This document shows, piece after piece, positions 14,732 through 23,334 of a stretch of DNA of 64,000 nucleotides. The position numbers and the translations under genes are program-made. Origin of the DNA: an uncultured Bacteroidales bacterium (lineage in GTDB: Bacteria; Bacteroidota; Bacteroidia; Bacteroidales; Muribaculaceae); assembly GCA_902800715.1 (NCBI GenBank), contig CADCFN010000003.1:186001-250000 (forward strand), written 5' to 3'. Each line of letters begins with the position of its first letter. The stretch's first letter is position 1. The notes beneath the pieces are model-generated. The model saw only the letters and a program-made list of their open reading frames with translations, made no database searches and was not told the DNA's origin.

Positions 14732-17152
14732 TTAAAGTCTCACCTTGTGGGTGGCGGTTTGGCCATTGATGTGGACGCGGACGATATAGATGCCGTGATC
14801 GACATCAGCCACATTCAGGCAATTGCCGCCAGCAGCCTTAACGGTGCGGCCGTTCACGTCAATCAGTTCCACGCCCCGCACCCAGGTGTCGGCACTGACG
14901 ACGATGTAGTCGCCAGCCACATTCACTTTCATGCCAGCCAGGCGAGTCTCATCAACTCCTGAGGACGCCTTCTTGAGCAGGTTGTCGAACTTGATTGTGC
15001 CTCCGCTCTTGCCCATCAGCGGATGGTTGTGTCTTATAGTAAAACCATGCAATTGGAATGTGCTGTCAGCCGGCAGGTCAAGAGGAATTTCCAGATATCG
15101 CCAGCCGTGGAAATTGATTTCGCCTAGTTCAATTGGCCACACGTATGAATAGCCATCGCAAGGAATACTGAGAATGACACTTGGGATATTGTAACTCATG
15201 TCGCCCCACACGTGGATACCCAAGGTGTCGCCGCGTGAAAACTTCACAGCCGGAGCCTCATCAAAAATGAAACCTTGACTCCTGCCGTAATATTCTATAT
15301 CAAAGTTATACACATATGCAAACTGTAGCGATTTGTTACCGAACAACCTGTCGGTCGAGGCGGTGATTTTAGATTCAGTGTCGTATGTGGGATTTTCCAT
15401 AACACTGAAGCCGTCAGTGCTTTCAAAGCCCTCGACAACCTCCATGCCGGGCTTGTCGGCGCCAGCGTCAACACCGGTGAAGTTGATGATGCGGGTGGCG
15501 GGCAGATGGATGCCGGCAGTGTCGGCGATGTCCACGTCGAGGATGAGTTGGTAATCCTTGCCCACCTCGATGTCCTTGACGAGCGGGATGCGCACGAAGC
15601 CGTAAGCGTCACCGCGCTTGTTATACTTGATGCTGCGCTTGTTCCAATCCAGTTCATTGCCTTCGTTGTCGAGTACGCGCAGGCGCTGGAACAGGTTATA
15701 GCTGTCAAGCAAGGAGTCCACACGCAGTTCAACGGTCGGCGTCTTATAGTGGACCTGAGCGCCCTCGTAGGGGAACACCGCCAGTTCGGCCAGGTGGTTG
15801 CGCGGCTGGGTGAGGAACTGCATGGTGAAGTCCTCGACCATCGGCGTGCCGCCACCATGCTCGGCGCTTTTCTTGAGCGTCATCGTGTAGAGCGTGCTCA
15901 CGTCAAAAGCGTCAACCGGCGTGAATACCAGGCGATGGTAAGAGTCCTCCCACTTGAAATTGCCCTCCACGGGTGGGTCGAGCGTGAATGCGCCACACGT
16001 CGTCACGCTGTCCATATCCCAGTTGAACGTCAGGACGATGGGCGTGCTGCACTTCACGGCGGGGTCACCCTCGTTCCACACGGGGCTGTATTCCAGCACC
16101 TCGGGAGGCGTGTCGCGCACGCGCTTGAGGTAGAAATTCTGGTAGGTGGGCGCATTGGCAGTTACCGTGACCGTCTTGGTCTGGGTGAAATGCTTGGGCG
16201 TGCTCACCTCGACCGTATAAGTGCCGGGTGTCACATACTTGAAGACGTAGATGCCGTTGCGCAGCGTGTCGGTCACGCATTGCTGCACCTCGTTGCCAGC
16301 AGCATCGAGCAGGCGTACCGTAGCGTTGTGGATGGGCATCAGGTTGTCGTCGCCATAGACGAGGAAGGGCTGTGCGCATTCCTGCAGTCGCTTGATGCGG
16401 TCATCGCGCACGTTGCCCGTCACAACGCCCAGGTCGTAATCGTTCAGGCGTCCGAAGTACTTGTCGGCACCGAGCGAGATGTTCCAGCCCTCCATCCAGC
16501 AGTAGTAGAAACTGAGCAGTCGGTAGGCCTCGGGAATATAGTCATGGAAGGAGCCCTCACTCAAGTTGGCGACGGCGCGGTTGCCACGCAGCACGCCATA
16601 GCCCTGTGTGCCCCACTCGGGACGGAATGACCAGTCGCCCCAAATCTGATAGTTGTGGGTCCACACGGTGTTCTGACTGGCATACAAGTAAGGCTCAAGG
16701 TCGGCAGCCAGCACATCGGCATTGGCAATCTGAGGCGAGCCCGTGTAGCCACGGTAGAACACCATCGGGAAATTGGTGCGGGCACTGGTGCCCGTAGCGT
16801 TACTGTGGACGGAATAGAACACATCGGCACCGCTCTGGTTGCACAGGGAGACGATGGTCGAGAGCGCCAAGTCGTCGGCAGTGGTATTGGTCACACGCGA
16901 GATGCTGGTCTTGTAGCCTTTCTTCTGCAGGATTTCGCGCAGGGCGAGGCCCTTGCGCAGGTTGGACTTGGATTCCCAAGAGCCGGCGCTGTCGCCCTGA
17001 ACAAAGGGATAGATGACCATATTGCGGTCGTCACTGTCATAGCCGCCATGGCCGGGGTTGATATAGACATGGGGCTGCTGGGCGCTCGCCACATTCACGG
17101 CAAAAACTGCCATCAGCGCCAATATCATCGGTTTGAAAAGATTCTTTTTCAT
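14732..17152 (-). CDS. T9SS-targeted N-acetylmuramoyl-L-alanine amidase
   Basis: 806 residues. Signal peptide MKKNLFKPMILALMAVFAVNVASA, then an amidase_3 domain (residues about 25-240) with zinc and catalytic residues in place: INPGHGGYDSDD, WESKSNLRKG, YSVHSNATG and LSEGSFHDY. A carboxypeptidase-regulatory/Ig-like domain follows near 260-340, then a bacterial Ig-like domain (PPEVLEYSPVWNEGD onward), a beta-rich region, and a C-terminal type IX secretion domain (RGVELIDVNGRTVKAAGG to the end). Expected location is the cell surface or medium, where it would cut the amide bond between MurNAc and L-alanine in foreign or shed peptidoglycan. It is the last gene of a three-gene operon with two related proteins. 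Confidence 0.88.
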   Translation of the reverse strand: MKKNLFKPMILALMAVFAVNVASAQQPHVYINPGHGGYDSDDRNMVIYPFVQGDSAGSWESKSNLRKGLALREILQKKGYKTSISRVTNTTADDLALSTIVSLCNQSGADVFYSVHSNATGTSARTNFPMVFYRGYTGSPQIANADVLAADLEPYLYASQNTVWTHNYQIWGDWSFRPEWGTQGYGVLRGNRAVANLSEGSFHDYIPEAYRLLSFYYCWMEGWNISLGADKYFGRLNDYDLGVVTGNVRDDRIKRLQECAQPFLVYGDDNLMPIHNATVRLLDAAGNEVQQCVTDTLRNGIYVFKYVTPGTYTVEVSTPKHFTQTKTVTVTANAPTYQNFYLKRVRDTPPEVLEYSPVWNEGDPAVKCSTPIVLTFNWDMDSVTTCGAFTLDPPVEGNFKWEDSYHRLVFTPVDAFDVSTLYTMTLKKSAEHGGGTPMVEDFTMQFLTQPRNHLAELAVFPYEGAQVHYKTPTVELRVDSLLDSYNLFQRLRVLDNEGNELDWNKRSIKYNKRGDAYGFVRIPLVKDIEVGKDYQLILDVDIADTAGIHLPATRIINFTGVDAGADKPGMEVVEGFESTDGFSVMENPTYDTESKITASTDRLFGNKSLQFAYVYNFDIEYYGRSQGFIFDEAPAVKFSRGDTLGIHVWGDMSYNIPSVILSIPCDGYSYVWPIELGEINFHGWRYLEIPLDLPADSTFQLHGFTIRHNHPLMGKSGGTIKFDNLLKKASSGVDETRLAGMKVNVAGDYIVVSADTWVRGVELIDVNGRTVKAAGGNCLNVADVDHGIYIVRVHINGQTATHKVRL

Positions 17153-17166
17153 GACACTACAGCGTT

Positions 17167-18057
17167 TTATTCGTGAATGTTGATTTTCATTTCATACAGC
17201 AGGCCGTCGATGGTCGAATAGACAATCTTGCCACCGCCACAGGTGGGGTGCATCGCCATCGACACAGGCTTGGTCAGTTCGGCCTGCCAGGTGCCGTCGG
17301 CCTTGAGCAGAAGAAGCTGCGACGAGGTGAACTGGTGGCCATCGTCCTTGGCGTTCTGTGCCACCAGATAGTCGTTGTTGTACCAGCATGGCATTTCATA
17401 GTTGCCCAGCATGGCGAGCATCTGGCCACGCAAGTCGATAATCACAATGCCCTTGCCCGCAGCAAAGAATGCCACGCGCTTGCCGTCGGGCGAGAGCGAC
17501 GCCCACAGGTAGCCAGCCCAGGAGTCCACGGGGCTGAAAACGCGCTCCTTGCCGTCAACGATTACATGTACCCGGCTCTCCTCGGTCCAGACCGCCTCGC
17601 CGATATTGGTCGATGAATCGTAGTTCTGCTGGGGAGCCCTCAGTGCGCCGCCACGGGTAGCAGGCACCGCATGAACGGCACCATGCTGTGACGATGTCAC
17701 GACAGCCACCTGACGGGTCGAAACGTCAAAGCATTGCCCCGTGCGGTAAATCAGATGGTCCTCGCCCATCTGCTGGGTGACAAAATACACCTTGTTGTCA
17801 CCACCGAAGCAGGCGTCATTGCCCGCCACATAGTCGCGCGTGACTACCGTTGTCACGCCATCGGCAAAGTCGTGCAGCTTGAGCGCACCGTCCTCGGTCG
17901 AGAACAGCAGCCGGTTGCCCGTTGGATTGAGCACTGGGAAATAGGCGGGTCCCTCAACACCCTCGAGCAGGCGCTGCTTGGAGACGATCTCCACCTCCTG
18001 TGCCATTGCCGGCAGCGCTAGTGCCGCAGCCAGCATGAACAAAAACAATTTTTTCAT
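17167..18057 (-). CDS. Secreted TolB/WD40-like beta-propeller protein
   Basis: 296 residues from the start at 18057, which gives a clean signal peptide (MKKLFLFMLAAALALPAMA); an ATG 12 bp upstream is less likely. Propeller blades show repeated phrases such as NPTGNRLLFSTEDG, LSPDGKRVAFFAAG and MPCWYNNDYLVAQ. No catalytic domain is present. It closely resembles the N-terminal half of its upstream neighbour (18085-20019) but lacks that protein's amidase domain. Gaps of 14 bp downstream and 27 bp upstream show one operon. Likely a periplasmic or surface binding scaffold for the amidases; the ligand is unknown. Confidence 0.75.
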   Translation of the reverse strand: MKKLFLFMLAAALALPAMAQEVEIVSKQRLLEGVEGPAYFPVLNPTGNRLLFSTEDGALKLHDFADGVTTVVTRDYVAGNDACFGGDNKVYFVTQQMGEDHLIYRTGQCFDVSTRQVAVVTSSQHGAVHAVPATRGGALRAPQQNYDSSTNIGEAVWTEESRVHVIVDGKERVFSPVDSWAGYLWASLSPDGKRVAFFAAGKGIVIIDLRGQMLAMLGNYEMPCWYNNDYLVAQNAKDDGHQFTSSQLLLLKADGTWQAELTKPVSMAMHPTCGGGKIVYSTIDGLLYEMKINIHE

Positions 18058-18084
18058 AGTGTATATCACGTTTATTCGTTAGAG

Positions 18085-20019
18085 TTATTTCTTCTTGGGC
18101 TTCTGGTCCTTCTTCAGGGTCAGGTTCTTGTAGGATGTCTTGTTCTTTTTGACATTGACCTTGACGGTCGTGTAAAGGTTATCCTCGGCGCCATAGAGCA
18201 GTTCGAGTTTGTACTTCTGAGGCGGCAGGTTGGTGAACACAAACACGCCATTGTCCAGGTCATCGGTCCTGAAGATGCGGTTCAGCGCTCCCCTCTCGTT
18301 GTACAGACGCAGGAGGGCACCGTTCACCGTCCGCTGCCTGTCGGCGTCAAACAGGCGTCCGTCTTCATCCTCACGGAACAGGTCGGTCCAGCGCACGGTA
18401 CCTGCGATAACGCCGTTCTTGAACTGTTTGCTGCGGCCGAAGTACTCATCAATGCCCAGCGACTGGTTCCACGCCTCGAGCCAGCAATAGCTGTCGTTGA
18501 GCAGACGTTCCCGTTCGGGCAGATAGTCATGGAACGAACCCTCGCTCAACATACCGGGCAACTTGTTGTAGCGCAACACGCCCAATCCCACCTGGTAGCC
18601 CCACTCGGGATAGAACGACCAGTCACCACGGCTGCGCTCCTTATGGGTCCACACGGCAAGCTCGTTTTGGGCGGCATATTTCATCACTGCCTCGCTCAGC
18701 TTCAGGCTGCCTTCCACGACGGGTTTGTAGTCCCATCCGCGATACAGTGCAAGGGGGAAGTTGATGCGCTTCACTATGCCCGTGGCATTGCTGTGGATTG
18801 AGAAGAAGATGTCGGCACCGCTGTTGGCGGCAAGTGATACGATTTCGAAGAGGTCCAGGTCGTCCTCGGTCGTGTTGGTGCGACGCGACAGGGCGACCTC
18901 ATAGCCCTTGTTGGTAAGAATCTCCTCCAGGGCGAGTCCCTTGGTCAGGTTGGAGTTGGACTCATAGTAGTGCAACGTGTCCTGCGCGCCGATGACCCAT
19001 GTGGGCACATGGCGGTCGTCGCTGTCGTGGCCACCGTGGCCCGGATTGATGAACACGCGCGGCACGTCTTTCTTGCTCGCGGGATTCTTCACTTTTTCGG
19101 TCTTGCCCTTACCCAGAGCGACCGTCTGCCACATGGCGGCAGGGATATCCAGCTCCACCTGCCTGACTTCGCCGCTGTACTGGATGGTATAGACGACCTT
19201 GTTGCCAGCCACCATGGGCTGGACAGCACGTTCATTGTTCGACGAGATGGGCTTGCAGGTCCTGCCGTCAACCGACAGCAGCCAGATGCAGGAGCCGTTG
19301 GTGCGGGTATTGCCGGCATTGCTCATGGCGACGATATAATCGTTGTTGTACCAGCAGGGCATCAGGTACTGCCCCAAATCGGCGACTAACCTGCCATCGA
19401 GGTCACAGACATAAAGCCCCTTGGCGGCAGCCTCGAACAAGACCTTAGTGCCGTCGGGCGACAACTTGGCCCACAGGTATCCGTTGCTCCCCTTGACGGG
19501 TTCCATGGTGCGAGTGGCACCATACTCATCGACGAGATAGAGCAATGAGCCTCGGGTATAGACATAAGCCCCCACCCCATCATTGCTGCGGTAGTACTGG
19601 CGCTCACCGTTGACAACCACGCCTGTGGCGGCCTGCAGCGCCTCAACGCGTCCATGCTGCGGCTTGAGCACAACCTGGCTCTTGCCGGTCGAGGGGTTAT
19701 AGCAATGCCCCGTGCGATAGACCAGACCGTTACCCTTGCGCTGCTGCGTAATGTAATACACCTTGCCGTCGGCGCCAAAAATGGCGTCAAAGCCCGGGTA
19801 ACCCGTATTGGCTACGGTGGTCACCTGCCCCGTGGACAGGTTTTTCAACATCAGGCTCTTTGCATCGGTGGGCGAATAAAGCAACCACTGGCCATCAAGG
19901 CTCAGCTGCGGAAAGAAGCCGCAACTGTCCACCAAAGTCATCGCACTACCGGATTTCACCCCTACGGCGCCAGCGCCCAGCGCCCACAGGCATAATATTG
20001 TCAAAAAGACTTTTTGCAT
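18085..20019 (-). CDS. Beta-propeller fused to N-acetylmuramoyl-L-alanine amidase
   Basis: 644 residues with a signal peptide (MQKVFLTILCLWALGAGAVG). Residues about 25-310 form a propeller like the protein at 17167-18057, sharing LSPDGTKVLFEAAAKG and MPCWYNNDYIVAMS. Residues about 325-545 form an amidase_3 domain with NPGHGGHDSDDRHV, YYESNSNLTKG, FSIHSNATG and LSEGSFHDY, so zinc ligands and catalytic glutamate are kept. A short beta-domain of the CarboxypepD_reg type and a lysine-rich tail close the protein; no T9SS domain is seen. It thus combines in one chain what the next two genes encode separately. First gene of the operon. Confidence 0.85.
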   Translation of the reverse strand: MQKVFLTILCLWALGAGAVGVKSGSAMTLVDSCGFFPQLSLDGQWLLYSPTDAKSLMLKNLSTGQVTTVANTGYPGFDAIFGADGKVYYITQQRKGNGLVYRTGHCYNPSTGKSQVVLKPQHGRVEALQAATGVVVNGERQYYRSNDGVGAYVYTRGSLLYLVDEYGATRTMEPVKGSNGYLWAKLSPDGTKVLFEAAAKGLYVCDLDGRLVADLGQYLMPCWYNNDYIVAMSNAGNTRTNGSCIWLLSVDGRTCKPISSNNERAVQPMVAGNKVVYTIQYSGEVRQVELDIPAAMWQTVALGKGKTEKVKNPASKKDVPRVFINPGHGGHDSDDRHVPTWVIGAQDTLHYYESNSNLTKGLALEEILTNKGYEVALSRRTNTTEDDLDLFEIVSLAANSGADIFFSIHSNATGIVKRINFPLALYRGWDYKPVVEGSLKLSEAVMKYAAQNELAVWTHKERSRGDWSFYPEWGYQVGLGVLRYNKLPGMLSEGSFHDYLPERERLLNDSYCWLEAWNQSLGIDEYFGRSKQFKNGVIAGTVRWTDLFREDEDGRLFDADRQRTVNGALLRLYNERGALNRIFRTDDLDNGVFVFTNLPPQKYKLELLYGAEDNLYTTVKVNVKKNKTSYKNLTLKKDQKPKKK

Positions 20020-20048
20020 ATCGCAATAATTAATTGATTAAGATATCG

Positions 20049-20056
20049 CAAAGATA
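20049..20056 (-). promoter_or_regulatory. -7 element of the propeller-amidase operon
   Basis: TATCTTTG on the minus strand, 30 bp upstream of the start at 20019, fits TAnnTTTG. The -33 region is A/T-rich but has no clean TTTG at the right distance. Confidence 0.5.
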
Positions 20057-20131
20057 ACCATTTTTCTCTAGAAAATACTTTTTTCTTAGATATTATGCCC
20101 TTGAACTTAACATTGTCAAGCAATCCACAAA

Positions 20132-20318
20132 AAACAGACGGTGTGTCAAGAACTGCCTCAGCAATTTAACCATGCTTACGCACGGGAAATTAAACAAATT
20201 TCAATTAAAATTCAAAGTACAACGATTTGTATACTAAATTTTAAAAATAATTTGTTTTAATTTCCCGCCCGCAGGGCGGTTAAAAATCCGGCACTTCATT
20301 ATGACACACCGTCTGTTT
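20132..20318. mobile_element. 187-bp palindromic MITE-like element
   Basis: The ends are a perfect 17-bp inverted repeat: AAACAGACGGTGTGTCA (20132-20148) and TGACACACCGTCTGTTT (20302-20318). A second inner pair (20184-20200 with 20249-20266) matches over 17 of 18 bases, and TTTAACC is also shared between the arms, so almost the whole element folds back on itself around an A/T-rich centre. There is no reading frame inside. It lies between the promoter of the propeller-amidase operon and the 3' end of the LRR gene. No clear target-site duplication is seen. Most likely a non-autonomous element mobilised in trans; a long structured RNA end is the alternative. Confidence 0.6.
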
Positions 20319-20378
20319 AACAGCTAGACATCAGTTGAGTGGATTTATCCCTAGTCTCCACTCTACTGGTGGTCAAAG

Positions 20379-22958
20379 TCAGTTTTTAATCCTGTGAGGC
20401 TTCTCGAGGAAAAGTTCCTTGTTGAAGAGGACGGGCTTTGGGGATGACGCAGCGTGTTCCATCGAGGACTTCATTACCTTGCTAGACGAGCCACTGAGCA
20501 GCATGTCGATTAATGATGTCACATCACCGATGTTCACTTGACCGTCACCGCTCACGTCGGCATTACCCAAATTGACGCCACTGTCATTACCGTTCAGCAA
20601 GTAATCAATCAAGGCGGTCACGTCGGCAATGGTCACATCACCGTCATCGTTCACGTCACCTGCCATACCCGCGCTGCCGGCATAGGGTCTCCAGCCTGCG
20701 CCGTCCCAATCCCAATGATAGACATCCCAATTTTTAGCATTGGCCTGGCTGACCTGGGCTGCAGTGATGACATTACCCTCAACGGTATCGTCTTCGGGAT
20801 TATCATCGACAATGGCATAAAGCTCTCCGGGATCATCGGCGCTGCGTGTGGGCAACGCGTTGACGATCTGACCCATCTGGCTGGCATTGAGTTCATTATA
20901 GAATAGGGCTAATAGATTCAAATCAGGGCTATTACCCAACTGCAGGCTGGTCAACTGATTGTTCTGAGTACGGAAAATTTGCAAAGCACTACAGCCACGG
21001 GCATCAATACTCGTTAGCTGATTAAAATCTAACAAAAGGTAAATGAGATCATCATGGTTACCAAGTACCACTTGAGAAATCTGATTGTTGGTGCACATTA
21101 AATGGAGTAACGAGGCAAACCTCGAGACATCGATAGTGCCTGAAACCTGGTTGTGACGGATGTCAAGAGAAAGGAAATTGTCAGGACAAGTGCTCAGGTC
21201 CACACTTGTCAACAGGTTGTAGCGGCACCAGAGGTAGAGGAGTTTGGAGTTGCGGCTGATGTCCAGTTCGGTCAGTTGATTGTCTTCACACAGTAGATAC
21301 ATGAGCTCTGGGCAAGTGGTGACGTCCAGTTCAGTCAATTGGTTGTACATGCAATCGATATAATTCAGTACAGGACAATTATAAACTTCCAAACGGGTCA
21401 GAGCGCAAGAGTAGCATTCTAATTGTTCAAGTGATAGATTATCGTTGGCAACCAGTGCCGTCAACTGGGGTTTATTAATTACCAAGAGTGTGGTGAACAG
21501 ATTGCCACTGCACCACAGTTCCCCCAGGTCGTTCATATTATCCACATTCAGGCTGGGGAGGCCGCAGTTAGAGCAGTTTAAATAAGTCACGGCCGAGCAG
21601 TCACTCAAGCCGGTAATGCTGCCAAGGTCAGGGTTGTTCATGCAGTTCAAGTTCACAAGGGAAGTCAGACCCGTCACGTTGAGCGAGGTCAACTGGTTAT
21701 TATAGCAATAAAAACTTTTGAGGCCAGGACAGAACGTCACGTCAAGTGAAGTTAACGCGCAATAATCGCAGCCAAACCAAGTCAATGCTGTGCAGTCAGT
21801 CAGTCCCTGGATGGTGGAAAGATTGCTGTTTACTTCACAATGTAATAAGTCCAGACCAGTGCAGCCTGTCACATCAAGCGATGTCAAGGCGCAGTAGGCG
21901 CATCTGAGCTCTAACAGCCCCGTGTTACCACTAACCCTGAGATATTTCAGTTGAGGTTTGTTGCTCACTTCAAGGGTGCCCGTCAACTGGTTGTTACGGG
22001 CCCACAGCGTTTGCAGGTTGTTCATGTTGTTCACGCCGGGCAGTTCGGTGATGGCACAGTCCTCACAGTCCAGATAGGTCAATGCGATACAACCAGCCAG
22101 GCCAGTGATGGCAGTTAGATTAGAATTATAATAACACTTCAGCGTTTTTAACGCCGAGCAGCCCGAAACCACGAGCGTGGTCAAGTCACAACTATAGCAC
22201 AAGAGCTCTGTCAGCTGTGTATTACCCGTGACCCTGAGGTAAGACAGATTGTGGTGACCAGAGACATTGAGTGACGTCAGCTGATTGTAGCGTGCATAAA
22301 GCTTTTCCAAGTTCGTCATGCCTGAGACAGCGCTCAAGTCGGTGATGGCGCAGTCCTCACAGTCCATATAAGTGATTGCGGTACAGGAGGCCAACCCATA
22401 GATAGTGGTTAGATTAGCATTCTCGTAGCACCTCAAACTGGCCAAGGCAGTACAATTGGAGATATCAAAACTGGTGATTGCATTGCGGTAGCAGGTGAGC
22501 GACGTCAAATTAGGATTGTTTGCTATCCACAACGTCCTCAAGGCACTATGGTTCGTAACCGTGAAAAGAGAAATCTGGTTGTTCTGGAGATACAATTCCT
22601 GCAGAACAGTGTTATTATCCACGTTGAGTGACGTCAACTTGTTGTATCCCAAATTGAGGTAAATCAGCTTGGTGTTGGCGCTCACGTCAATCGTGGTCAG
22701 ATTATTCGAGTAGAGATCCAATCTTTTCAATTGGGTAAAATACTGCACACCCGTCATGTCGGAAATGCCCTTGTAAGCCAGATTCAACGTGTCACGGGCA
22801 TTGAGCTGCGCCGTGGTGATGGTGCCGCTGGGATACTGGCCCATGAGGTAGGAGCGGAAGATCGCGTCAGGGAAGTTGGTGGCGTTGATGGCCACATCGG
22901 CACGGGCTGCCAGCGATACCAGCAGCACAGCCAGTGAAAAGAGTAATAATTTCTTCAT
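20379..22958 (-). CDS. Secreted leucine-rich repeat protein with C-terminal dockerin-like domain
   Basis: 859 residues. Signal peptide MKKLLLFSLAVLLVSLAARA, then about 650 residues of LRRs with roughly 21-22-residue spacing, such as LTSLNVSGHHNLSYLRVTGN. Many repeats carry cysteines at fixed places (YLDCEDCAITEL, ELLCYSCDLTTL), giving an unusually cysteine-rich solenoid. Near residues 765-825 two calcium-binding dockerin-type repeats follow: GDVNDDGDVTIADVTALI and ADVSGDGQVNIGDVTSLI. A 35-residue tail ending FLEKPHRIKN is not recognised; no typical T9SS domain is seen. Probably a surface or secreted adhesion or binding protein. The dockerin may anchor it to a cohesin-like partner not found in this window. 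Transcribed alone. Confidence 0.8.
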   Translation of the reverse strand: MKKLLLFSLAVLLVSLAARADVAINATNFPDAIFRSYLMGQYPSGTITTAQLNARDTLNLAYKGISDMTGVQYFTQLKRLDLYSNNLTTIDVSANTKLIYLNLGYNKLTSLNVDNNTVLQELYLQNNQISLFTVTNHSALRTLWIANNPNLTSLTCYRNAITSFDISNCTALASLRCYENANLTTIYGLASCTAITYMDCEDCAITDLSAVSGMTNLEKLYARYNQLTSLNVSGHHNLSYLRVTGNTQLTELLCYSCDLTTLVVSGCSALKTLKCYYNSNLTAITGLAGCIALTYLDCEDCAITELPGVNNMNNLQTLWARNNQLTGTLEVSNKPQLKYLRVSGNTGLLELRCAYCALTSLDVTGCTGLDLLHCEVNSNLSTIQGLTDCTALTWFGCDYCALTSLDVTFCPGLKSFYCYNNQLTSLNVTGLTSLVNLNCMNNPDLGSITGLSDCSAVTYLNCSNCGLPSLNVDNMNDLGELWCSGNLFTTLLVINKPQLTALVANDNLSLEQLECYSCALTRLEVYNCPVLNYIDCMYNQLTELDVTTCPELMYLLCEDNQLTELDISRNSKLLYLWCRYNLLTSVDLSTCPDNFLSLDIRHNQVSGTIDVSRFASLLHLMCTNNQISQVVLGNHDDLIYLLLDFNQLTSIDARGCSALQIFRTQNNQLTSLQLGNSPDLNLLALFYNELNASQMGQIVNALPTRSADDPGELYAIVDDNPEDDTVEGNVITAAQVSQANAKNWDVYHWDWDGAGWRPYAGSAGMAGDVNDDGDVTIADVTALIDYLLNGNDSGVNLGNADVSGDGQVNIGDVTSLIDMLLSGSSSKVMKSSMEHAASSPKPVLFNKELFLEKPHRIKN

Positions 22959-23011
22959 AACAATAGGAATTTATGAGTTAGTACAAGTTTTTATTTTTTC
23001 AAGTTATGGCG

Positions 23012-23042
23012 CAAATATAATAACAATTCCTCATATTTCCAA
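23012..23042 (-). promoter_or_regulatory. Promoter of the LRR-dockerin gene
   Basis: On the minus strand TTG (23040-23042) and TATATTTG (23012-23019) are 20 nt apart, close to the Bacteroidetes consensus, 54 bp upstream of the LRR start. Confidence 0.55.
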
Positions 23043-23107
23043 TAAAAATGAGGACAAATAATCACATTTAATATCTACACCCTACCACCAGATTCAATAA
23101 AAATCAA

Positions 23108-23140
23108 GGGAGGCCCTATGGTGCACCACAGAGCCTTCCC
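23108..23140 (-). terminator. Terminator candidate of the nuo-atp run
   Basis: A 33-nt imperfect hairpin (GGGAGGCCCTATGG / CCACAGAGCCTTCCC, loop TGCA) followed on the minus strand by TTGATTTTTATTG. It lies 195 bp after the nuoN stop. It is the first T-tailed hairpin after nuoN on that strand. The interval 22959-23334 otherwise holds the LRR promoter and the array at 23211-23319. Confidence 0.6.
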
Positions 23141-23210
23141 CTCTACATGAAACAAATCTTCTTCTGCTTTGGTTATGCTAAATGATATCAGAAGTAGTGT
23201 ACTTTTTATT

Positions 23211-23319
23211 TAAGTTTCGCTGCGCGAAACTTAAAGTTTAGAGTTTAGGGTTTAGAGTTTAGAGAGTGGGTTGCTACTATAACCTGCAACCTGTAACCTT
23301 TAAACTATAACCTTTAAAC
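23211..23319. repeat. Hairpin plus inverted 7-bp-register arrays (GTTTAGA / TTTAAAC-TATAACC)
   Basis: A perfect palindrome TAAGTTTCGC-TGC-GCGAAACTTA (23211-23233) is followed by four heptamers GTTTAGA, GTTTAGG, GTTTAGA, GTTTAGA (23236-23263). After a short spacer come six heptamers of opposite sense: TATAACC, TGCAACC, TGTAACC, TTTAAAC, TATAACC, TTTAAAC (23278-23319). The right half, read on the other strand, is GTTTAAA/GGTTATA, so the halves are inverted relatives. It ends 15 bp before the nuoN stop. Confidence 0.75.
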
Positions 23320-23334
23320 TCCATTGAGCCCCGC

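Noticed and set aside
23236..23263. Plant-type telomere repeat TTTAGGG or contamination
   Set aside because: Only one exact unit; the others are TTTAGAG, and the array is flanked by bacterial genes and inverted relatives. Chance similarity.
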